From an uncultured Clostridiaceae bacterium (GTDB taxonomy: Bacteria; Bacillota; Clostridia; Lachnospirales; Lachnospiraceae): DNA of 7,325 nt. The stretch lies in the NCBI GenBank assembly GCA_958441075.1, contig CAUCBQ010000105.1, forward strand, positions 1 through 7,325, in the 5' to 3' direction. The position numbers were made by a program, and so were the translations under genes. Below, in pieces: positions 1-5,143 of the stretch. Position 1 is the stretch's first letter; every line of letters begins with the position of its first letter. The notes beneath the pieces are model-generated. The model had not been told where the DNA came from. It was given only the letters and a program-made list of their open reading frames with translations, and ran no database searches.

Positions 1-590
1 ATGCCATGGCTGTGCTGGAAGTCAATACCTCCATGGGCCTGATCGTAGCGGCTCCCACTGCAGGCTCATCAGGAATCGTCCCCGGAGTAGTGCTTTCTTT
101 AAAGGAAGAGCATGGATTTTCTGACCGTCAGGCTGCTGACGCCCTGTTTAATGCCGGGGCCATCGGCTATCTTGCCATGCGCAATGCCACTGTAGCAGGA
201 GCCGTAGGCGGCTGTCAGGCCGAGGTCGGCGTAGCCTCTGCTATGGCTGCCTCTGCTGCTGTGGAGCTTATGGGAGGCTCCCCCCGCCAGTGTCTCTATG
301 CTGCCAGCACAGTTCTTATGAATATGCTTGGACTGGTCTGCGATCCGGTAGGCGGACTTGTAGAATATCCCTGCCAGATGAGAAATGCCTCCGGTGTTGC
401 AAATGCCATGATTGCCGCCGAGCTGGCACTGGCCGGAATTGTCCAGCTGATTCCCTTTGACGAAATGCTGGATGCCATGTATACCGTGGGAAAAAAGCTT
501 CCGGGAGAGCTGCGCGAAACTGCCATGGGAGGCTGCGCCGTAACGCCTACAGGCTGCCAGTACAGAAGCTGCGGCGGATGCTGCTCTTAA
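1..590 (+). CDS. sdaAA: L-serine dehydratase, iron-sulfur type, alpha subunit (5' partial)
   Basis: Deaminates L-serine to pyruvate and ammonia in the cytoplasm, together with a beta subunit (SdaAB) not seen here. The reading frame is already open at base 3, so the gene begins outside the window. The ATG at base 6 is internal, because conserved family sequence (EVNTSMG, AAPTAGSSG) starts at once. About 195 residues are present; the family is usually near 290, so roughly the first third is missing. Counting from the Met at base 6, Cys70 (GGCQAEVG), Cys112 (CDPVGG) and Cys123 (EYPC) have the 42- and 11-residue spacings of the three [4Fe-4S] ligands known from bacterial L-serine dehydratases. 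The last 18 residues are odd: Cys177, 184, 189, 192 and 193 form a Cys-rich tail. The gene is convergent with the YolD gene, with 33 bases between stop codons and no convincing terminator. Family assignment is very secure. Confidence 0.96.
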   Translation, partial: AMAVLEVNTSMGLIVAAPTAGSSGIVPGVVLSLKEEHGFSDRQAADALFNAGAIGYLAMRNATVAGAVGGCQAEVGVASAMAASAAVELMGGSPRQCLYAASTVLMNMLGLVCDPVGGLVEYPCQMRNASGVANAMIAAELALAGIVQLIPFDEMLDAMYTVGKKLPGELRETAMGGCAVTPTGCQYRSCGGCCS

Positions 591-623
591 CAGGCTCAGG
601 GGCCTGACGTTCTCAAAAAGGCT

Positions 624-1163
624 CTATGCCCCGGAATCCTCCTCAATCCATACAAGCTGTTTTAAGGGGATCTGTCTTCCATCTTCAAGGGTCAGAATCC
701 CCTGAACCGTATCCAGCTTTTTTACGTTTCCCACAGCTGTTTCATAAGCTCCCCCGGCCTTTCTCTCATCCGGCTTAAACCATGTAAGAGAAACACGGGG
801 CCTCTTTAAAAGGTGCTGACGGATCTGTCTGAGTCTTTTATCCAGCCTGTCCTCTTCCCCCTCATCCAGCTCTCTTTCCCTGTCCGTCAGTCTGGCAGTC
901 TCCTTTACCGCCCCTTCAAAGCCGCTCAATGCAGCAAAGGGTGAAAACTGAGCTGCCCGGTCATGGAGAGACATGGATGGATGAACAGAGGATACATGAT
1001 GGGGGAGAGAAATGATATCGTCATAAGCATGGGACAAAGCTTTTCTGCCCTGCCCCCTTCCCGCCGGATTTCCCCACTCTCTTCCTGCCTCCATGCTTTC
1101 CCTGACCCGGCGCTCCCACTGTTCATCCGGAACCATATGAAAACGGCTGTTTCTTCCACTCAC
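624..1163 (-). CDS. YolD-like protein, partner of the Y-family polymerase
   Basis: A 179-residue soluble protein of the YolD-like family. The family core runs from about residue 46 to 172: YDDIISLPHHVS, then the signature MSLHDRAAQFSPFAALSGF (about 64-82) and AVKETARLTDRE, followed by a charged helical stretch (94-121) and a C-terminal part with LTWFKPD and a strand-rich end (VQGILTLEDGRQIPLKQLVWIEE). The first 45 residues are a basic, Arg-rich extension with no motif I recognise. The start is GTG, overlapping the polymerase stop as GTGA, with GGAGGG eight bases upstream; an in-frame ATG at residue 10 lacks such a site. YolD genes commonly sit beside UmuC-like polymerases in Firmicutes and their mobile elements, and have been proposed to replace UmuD. 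The biochemical role is not settled, so a function as polymerase accessory or regulator is inference from this coupling. Confidence 0.9.
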   Translation of the reverse strand: MSGRNSRFHMVPDEQWERRVRESMEAGREWGNPAGRGQGRKALSHAYDDIISLPHHVSSVHPSMSLHDRAAQFSPFAALSGFEGAVKETARLTDRERELDEGEEDRLDKRLRQIRQHLLKRPRVSLTWFKPDERKAGGAYETAVGNVKKLDTVQGILTLEDGRQIPLKQLVWIEEDSGA

Positions 1164-2695
1164 GCCTTATGCCCTCCAATCTGACTGTTTCTCTCTCTGG
1201 CAGTCGCTCCCTCTTCCAGATTCATCCCCTTTAAAATTGCATTTTTCCCAAATCTTTTCCGAATATCCACCATGGCCTGCTGCATCTTTTTTTCCCGCTC
1301 CAGCGCCTCTTTTTCCTTTTTCTTCTGCTCCTCCAAAACCGCATAATCCGTAAACAGATCCAGCTGTTCATAGACCTCTTCTTTTTTTATCTCCCCCTCA
1401 GGCACGGCCCGTCCGGCTGTCACATAGAGCCTGCGGATCAAAAGGCCCGGATCTGTAATCCGGTCAAAAAGGGCTGCACAGGCTTCCCTGAGTTTTCTTG
1501 CAGAAGAAGTAGGCTGTTCCAGATTTCGGGTACCGTGGGCGTGTTTTGGAATCGGACGTCCATACCGGTCTTTTGCCACCTCTCCCTGGTAGGCTTCTCT
1601 TCGGGAAGGATCGGTCAGATTTTCCCTGTCGTATCCCACCGTAAGAACCACCTGATCCGTAACCATTCCCTTTTCCACCAGATCCAGCGCCAGCTGATCT
1701 GCCATTTCCTTCACAATCAGCCTGGCCTGATCCCAGGAGGAGGGGCAGCGCAGCACCTGACCGGAACAAAGACTGTTTGTCTGGGGCTTATAGGACTTGA
1801 TATCCTTAATCGTACATGGCTCCCACCCCCAGGCGTGGTCGATCAAAAGCTCTGCATTGACCCCAAAGAGCCGGTACAGCAGCTCCTCATTGTGGGCCTC
1901 TCCCGTTTTTCCCAGAGAGCATCTTGCAACATCTCCCATGGTATACATTCCGTTTTCTTCCAGTTTGCGGGCATAGCCCTTTCCCACCCGCCAGAAATCC
2001 GTCAGAGGACGGTGATCCCACAACAGTCTGCGGTATGACATCTCATCCAGCTGGGCAATCCGCACTCCGTCCTGATCCGGCGGCACATGCTTTGCAACAA
2101 TATCCAGCGCCGCCTTGCACAGATACAGATTGGGAGCAATTCCTCCAGCTGCCGTTATGCCGGTCTGAGCCAGCACATCCCGGATGATCCGTCCTGCCAG
2201 CTGGGCCGGAGTCAGCCCGTAGATTTCCAGGTACTGGGTTACATCCATAAACACTTCGTCAATGGAATACACATGGATGTCCTCAGGCGCAATATATTTC
2301 AGGTAAATATTGTAGATCCGGGTGCTCCATTTCATATATTCTGCCATCCGCGGCGGAGCTGTAATATACGAAAGCGCCAGAGACGGGTCTGCTTTCAGCG
2401 CCTCATCATCCCATGATTCTCCTGAAAATCTCCTTCCCGGAGCCTTATATCTGCGCAGGGCATTTACTTCCTTTACCCTCTTCACTACCTCAAAAAGCCT
2501 GGCCCTCCCTGAAATACCGTGAGCTTTAAGAGAAGGAGAAACTGCCAGACAGATAGTCTTTTCCGTGCGGCTTAAATCTGCCACAACCAGATTGGTCTTT
2601 AATGGGTCCAGCCCCCGCTCCACACACTCTACGGAGGCATAGAAGGATTTTAAGTCAATAGCTATATACGTATGATTTTGCTGTGAACCGGACAA
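1160..2695 (-). CDS. Y-family (UmuC/UvrX-like) translesion DNA polymerase
   Basis: Error-prone polymerase that copies past damaged bases, acting at the replication fork. Taking the TTG at 2695 as start gives 511 residues. Metal-binding carboxylates are Asp14 in IAIDLKSFYASVEC and Asp146-Glu147 in the catalytic YSIDEVFMDVT. Tyr19 is in the steric-gate position, as in UmuC (FYAS) rather than DinB (FF). The palm/fingers are followed by a helix-hairpin-helix-like thumb (FWRVGKGYARKLEENGMYTMGDVA, 234-257), then the little-finger domain. Residues 444-448 are QLDLF, an ideal beta-clamp binding peptide. A charged helix or coiled coil (about 450-475) and a basic tail ending QIGGHKA follow. It is longer than UmuC or DinB (about 350-420) because of this C-terminal part and an extra segment around 354-395 (YGRPIPKHAHGT). 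It is the first gene of a two-gene unit with YolD. UvrX/YqjW is the closest named group; I withhold a symbol. Confidence 0.94.
   Translation of the reverse strand: MSGSQQNHTYIAIDLKSFYASVECVERGLDPLKTNLVVADLSRTEKTICLAVSPSLKAHGISGRARLFEVVKRVKEVNALRRYKAPGRRFSGESWDDEALKADPSLALSYITAPPRMAEYMKWSTRIYNIYLKYIAPEDIHVYSIDEVFMDVTQYLEIYGLTPAQLAGRIIRDVLAQTGITAAGGIAPNLYLCKAALDIVAKHVPPDQDGVRIAQLDEMSYRRLLWDHRPLTDFWRVGKGYARKLEENGMYTMGDVARCSLGKTGEAHNEELLYRLFGVNAELLIDHAWGWEPCTIKDIKSYKPQTNSLCSGQVLRCPSSWDQARLIVKEMADQLALDLVEKGMVTDQVVLTVGYDRENLTDPSRREAYQGEVAKDRYGRPIPKHAHGTRNLEQPTSSARKLREACAALFDRITDPGLLIRRLYVTAGRAVPEGEIKKEEVYEQLDLFTDYAVLEEQKKKEKEALEREKKMQQAMVDIRKRFGKNAILKGMNLEEGATARERNSQIGGHKA
1172..1177 (-). promoter_or_regulatory. 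Ribosome binding site deciding the GTG start of the YolD gene
   Basis: The minus strand reads GGAGGG, then eight bases, then GTG at 1163-1161. The site lies inside the last codons of the polymerase gene (Gly-Gly-His-Lys-Ala-stop), so YolD is probably translationally coupled to the polymerase. Confidence 0.85.
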
Positions 2696-2703
2696 TGGCA
2701 AGA

Positions 2704-2710
2704 CCTCCTT
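2704..2710 (-). promoter_or_regulatory. Strong ribosome binding site pointing to a TTG start for the polymerase
   Basis: The minus strand reads AAGGAGG, then eight bases, then TTG at 2695-2693 (Leu read as initiator Met, followed by SGSQQ). A longer reading from a TTG at 2737 has no comparable site and would place this sequence inside the gene. The conserved domain begins ten residues after the chosen start. Confidence 0.85.
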
Positions 2711-2717
2711 TTTCACT

Positions 2718-2726
2718 ATCATACCA
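2718..2726 (-). promoter_or_regulatory. Extended -10 promoter of the polymerase-YolD cassette
   Basis: The minus strand holds TGGTATGAT, an extended -10 (TG-N-TATGAT, five of six bases of TATAAT). The hexamer 17 bases upstream is GGGATT, far from TTGACA, as is tolerated with an extended -10. Transcription would begin near 2711, just before the ribosome binding site, leaving a leader of about 16 bases. That also excludes the upstream TTG at 2737 as a start. No transcript data support this; it is a sequence prediction. Confidence 0.55.
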
Positions 2727-2741
2727 TATTTCTGCAAAATA

Positions 2742-2786
2742 ATCCCGCAAAAATCCGGAGTCCTGCAAACCTGATTTTTACGGGAT
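2742..2786 (-). terminator. Probable intrinsic terminator of the MATE gene
   Basis: A 14-base inverted repeat with arms at 2742-2755 and 2773-2786 and a 17-base loop, starting nine bases after the MATE stop codon. In minus-strand RNA all 14 positions pair (AUCCCGUAAAAAUC with GAUUUUUGCGGGAU, one being G-U), whereas plus-strand RNA would have a C-A mismatch, so the structure favours the minus strand. It is followed by UAUUUUG, a modest U-run. The long loop and weak U-run make it less than ideal as a terminator. Confidence 0.6.
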
Positions 2787-2795
2787 CATATCTTT

Positions 2796-4163
2796 TTATG
2801 TATTCTGAACGGATATTCCTCCGCCCAGACTTTTCTCAATTTTCTTAATCACATACAGGTAGGAGATGCCTGTAAACAGTCCGGCTCCCACCCAGGCGGC
2901 AGGGTCGCAGGCACAGGCCAGCCAGTAGCTGTGAATATCCATTGCAATCACCGCTACGATCAGGCGGGCAGCCAGTTCTACCACTCCGCCCATCATGGGA
3001 AGAAATCCGTAGCCGCAGCCCTGCATTGTATTCCGAAAGATAAAAATCGTGCATAAGGGAACATAAAACAGGGTACAGATGGTCGTATAGGTTCTGGCCC
3101 AGGGCATCATAGCAGCCATATCTACCTCTCCTGAGAAGAACAGACCCAGACTTGGTCCCAGAGCGGCAGATACAATCACGGCGGATAAAATGGAATAAAT
3201 AATCTCAATCGTCAATGCCGCCCGAACGCCCTGACGAATGCGGACCGCATCACCCTTCCCGTAATTCTGACCGCTGTATACTGCCATGGTCTGTCCCATA
3301 GCTACCATTCCCTGCGTCAGCAGACCATGGATCTTGCCTGCCGCCGTATAGGCGGCTACCGCCTCAGAACCAAACAGATTAATTGCGGACTGCATCACCA
3401 TAGTGCCGGAGGAGGTAATGGCAAACTGTAATGCCATGGGGATTCCCGTTGCCAGCTGATAGCGGGTATCTCCCCGGTGAAATCTCCAGTGGCGCTTCTC
3501 CGGCATAAGAGACGGCACCCTCTTATGGATATAAACCGCACACAGCAGGGCAGAAATCGCCTGGGACAGATTGGTCGCCCATGCGGCTCCGGCTACTCCC
3601 ATTTTAAAGCTGATAATAAGGAGCAGATCCAGAACCACATTTAAACAGGCAGACAGCACCAGAAAAACCAGAGGCATACGGCTGTTTCCCACTGCCCTCA
3701 GATATGAGGAAAACAGGTTGTAAAATACATTTTCCACCATGCCCAGACTGATCAGGGAAATGTATTCATATGCCTGATCGAAAATATTTTCCGGCGTATT
3801 CATCAGACGCAGCAGCGGGCGCATAAAGAAAAGGCTGGCTGCCGTAAAGCCTGCGGCTCCGATCAGAGAAAGCAGAACTCCGTTTGATACGCTCTGCTTT
3901 ACCCCGTCCAGCTTTTTCGCCCCATAGCGCTGGGAGGTCAGTACCGCAAAACCGGCTGTAATCCCCTGGGCAAAGCCGTTTAATAAAAACATAACCGTTC
4001 CCGTTGATCCTACCGCTGCCAGCGCATCCGCACCCACATAGCGCCCCACAATAATGGTATCAGCCATGTTGTAAAGCTGCTGGAAGATATTCCCAATCGC
4101 AAGCGGCAGCGTAAACATGATCAGCACCCGAAAAGGGCTTCCTTTTGTCATATCCTGTTCCAT
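2796..4163 (-). CDS. MATE family multidrug/cation efflux transporter
   Basis: Inner-membrane antiporter of the MATE (MatE, NorM/DinF-like) family, which exports organic cations or drugs in exchange for Na+ or H+; the substrate cannot be told from sequence. With the ATG at 4163 it has 455 residues, normal for the family, in two repeated bundles of about six membrane segments each. The first half carries the typical LPLAIGNIFQQLYNMADTI (residues 19-37) and VGADALAAVGSTG (43-55); the second starts with GIPMALQFAITSSG (240-253) and contains QGMVAMGQTMAVYSGQNYG (284-302). An upstream in-frame ATG at 4181 would add six residues, but the AAAGGA site fits the ATG at 4163. It has its own promoter and probably its own terminator, so it looks monocistronic. 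No TetR- or MarR-type regulator gene is adjacent. Confidence 0.95.
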   Translation of the reverse strand: MEQDMTKGSPFRVLIMFTLPLAIGNIFQQLYNMADTIIVGRYVGADALAAVGSTGTVMFLLNGFAQGITAGFAVLTSQRYGAKKLDGVKQSVSNGVLLSLIGAAGFTAASLFFMRPLLRLMNTPENIFDQAYEYISLISLGMVENVFYNLFSSYLRAVGNSRMPLVFLVLSACLNVVLDLLLIISFKMGVAGAAWATNLSQAISALLCAVYIHKRVPSLMPEKRHWRFHRGDTRYQLATGIPMALQFAITSSGTMVMQSAINLFGSEAVAAYTAAGKIHGLLTQGMVAMGQTMAVYSGQNYGKGDAVRIRQGVRAALTIEIIYSILSAVIVSAALGPSLGLFFSGEVDMAAMMPWARTYTTICTLFYVPLCTIFIFRNTMQGCGYGFLPMMGGVVELAARLIVAVIAMDIHSYWLACACDPAAWVGAGLFTGISYLYVIKKIEKSLGGGISVQNT

Positions 4164-4171
4164 TTCAGAGT

Positions 4172-4177
4172 TCCTTT
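4172..4177 (-). promoter_or_regulatory. Ribosome binding site selecting the MATE start at 4163
   Basis: AAAGGA on the minus strand, eight bases before the ATG at 4163-4161. The competing ATG at 4181 has only an AGGA almost touching it, too close for normal initiation. Confidence 0.75.
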
Positions 4178-4203
4178 CCATTCCTACTGATTTCAGTTAT
4201 GAC

Positions 4204-4232
4204 ATTGTAGCACAGGAATGAACCATTGTCAC
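4204..4232 (-). promoter_or_regulatory. Sigma-A type promoter of the MATE gene
   Basis: On the minus strand GTGACA (4232-4227, five of six bases of TTGACA) is followed by a 17-base spacer and TACAAT (4209-4204, five of six bases of TATAAT). An A/T-rich stretch (about 4237-4262) lies just upstream and could act as an UP element. The predicted start of transcription is about 35 bases before the chosen ATG. The pattern, spacing and position agree, so this is the best promoter in the window. Confidence 0.8.
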
Positions 4233-4304
4233 ATATCAAATTAAACGAAATTTATTTTTTATAACTCCAAAATCCGTAATCTCATACAATTCCGATCCCG
4301 CACC

Positions 4305-4928
4305 CTAAAAACGGCCTGCCGCTTCCAAAATCAGCTTCCCAATGGTCATTCCCATCCAAGCAGCTACAAAGACAAGGCTACCTGCAAAGATCAGGCTGTT
4401 TGCCAGTCCATCAGCAGAAAACAGCCGCAGGCAAAACCCCCTTTTCCATGGATATAAAATTTCCACCGGCTTCTTATTTAACAGATCCAATGCCATATGG
4501 GAAAGAAAGCCCGCCGCCACGTAGGGAATCAAAGGCGTATACAGAAAATAAAAGGCTGCCGTCAACAGCCCCAGAGCCAGAAAAGAATGAGTAAAGCTTC
4601 TGTGAGCGGACAGCTTTCCCACCATCGTCACTCCCAGAAAAATCCCAAGGCCAAGAAGCTGCCCGCTTCCCAGATGGGAGCCTATGTGATTCCAGATTCC
4701 GGTATTCCACTTCCAGTCTAAAAACAGTATTCCGGCTCCTAAAAGCAGAGCCGTATTTCTTACCACCCGCGCATCCTGGCAATAAGTGCTGGACTGTACA
4801 TCCAGATCGCAGATCAGGCCGCCCAGCGCTCCTCCCAAAAGAGCCTGCAGGCAGCCTCCCATCGTATCAGGAGGCGCTGCCAGCATGGCTGCCCCGATTC
4901 CGGCTATCATACGTGTTGTTCCGATCAT
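4305..4928 (-). CDS. YdjM-type (DUF457) predicted membrane-bound metal-dependent hydrolase
   Basis: A 207-residue integral membrane protein of the YdjM/DUF457 family, annotated as metal-dependent hydrolase although no reaction is proven. Visible motifs are GGLICDLD (residues 36-43, the GG...D.D motif), HRSFTHS (109-115), HMALDLLN (144-151) and ILYPW (157-161). His, Asp and Ser of these motifs are the presumed metal or active-site residues. About four to five hydrophobic segments are seen (roughly 58-70, 90-104, 115-130, 132-147, 177-195). Many family members carry a Thr-His pair near the N-terminus; here the matching place appears to read TTR, so that His may be absent. The ATG at 4928 has GGAG ten bases upstream. 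The Feo terminator ends only 31 bases before the start codon and no clear promoter fits in between. No terminator is seen after its stop, so it may read into the MATE region. Confidence 0.82.
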   Translation of the reverse strand: MIGTTRMIAGIGAAMLAAPPDTMGGCLQALLGGALGGLICDLDVQSSTYCQDARVVRNTALLLGAGILFLDWKWNTGIWNHIGSHLGSGQLLGLGIFLGVTMVGKLSAHRSFTHSFLALGLLTAAFYFLYTPLIPYVAAGFLSHMALDLLNKKPVEILYPWKRGFCLRLFSADGLANSLIFAGSLVFVAAWMGMTIGKLILEAAGRF

Positions 4929-4959
4929 GTCTCATCATCTCCAGTCCTGTCTTTTGTCT

Positions 4960-4988
4960 AAAAATGGGATCTGGCTGTCCAGATCCCA
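4960..4988 (-). terminator. Strong intrinsic terminator of the feo operon
   Basis: Minus-strand RNA forms a perfect 10-base-pair stem (UGGGAUCUGG with CCAGAUCCCA) closed by an ACAG loop and followed at once by five U residues. It begins 11 bases after the stop codon of the small Cys-rich gene. The stem is at 4965-4988 and the U-run at 4960-4964. Confidence 0.93.
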
Positions 4989-4999
4989 CATACCTTCTT

Positions 5000-5143
5000 T
5001 TATTGTCCGCACCGCTGGCTGCAGCCGGAACAGTTTCCGGAACAGCCGGTTTTTCCTTTTTTCTTATCCTTCCAGATCTTTTTTAAAGCCGCCGCCAGAG
5101 AAGCTGCCACTAAAAGCCCTGTAATCAGATTCCATGGATTCAT
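5000..5143 (-). CDS. FeoB-associated Cys-rich membrane protein
   Basis: A 47-residue protein: MNPWNLITGLLVAASLAAAL (one membrane helix, about residues 5-20), a Lys-rich cytoplasmic-type stretch (21-32), then Cys34, Cys38, Cys41 and Cys45 spaced C-x3-C-x2-C-x3-C and ending RCGQ. This is the architecture of the FeoB-associated Cys-rich membrane protein family found after feoB in many Firmicutes and Bacteroidetes. Its ATG follows the feoB stop codon with no base between them (TAA-ATG), and GGGAG eight bases upstream lies inside feoB, so translation is probably coupled. The four Cys residues could bind iron or another metal, or react with the FeoB cytosolic domain; the family's molecular role is not established. 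The strong terminator just downstream marks it as the last gene of the operon. It is shorter than most gene callers' length limit and easily missed. Confidence 0.92.
   Translation of the reverse strand: MNPWNLITGLLVAASLAAALKKIWKDKKKGKTGCSGNCSGCSQRCGQ

Noticed and set aside
6..8. ATG at base 6 as the start of the serine dehydratase subunit
   Set aside because: The frame is open before it and conserved family sequence starts immediately; about 95 residues are missing, so this is an internal Met at the window edge.
591..606. Small hairpin (CAGGC/GCCTG) between the convergent sdaAA and YolD stops as a bidirectional terminator
   Set aside because: The stem is five base pairs and no U-run follows on either strand; it could occur by chance.
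1535..2522. Several plus-strand open frames opposite the polymerase gene
   Set aside because: Low-complexity, Pro/His/Ser-rich translations with no motifs, in the antisense of a clearly real gene.
4179..4181. ATG at 4181 as the MATE start
   Set aside because: Its only AGGA lies one base away, whereas AAAGGA is eight bases before the ATG at 4163.
4202..4231. TGACA...TGTCA dyad around the MATE promoter as a repressor operator
   Set aside because: Only five bases per arm with a wide gap, and the bases coincide with the promoter hexamers; no regulator gene is nearby.
4786..5124. 112-residue plus-strand open frame opposite the feo operon end
   Set aside because: It runs antisense through the strong terminator and the Cys-rich gene, matches no family I know and has no upstream signals; a shadow frame.
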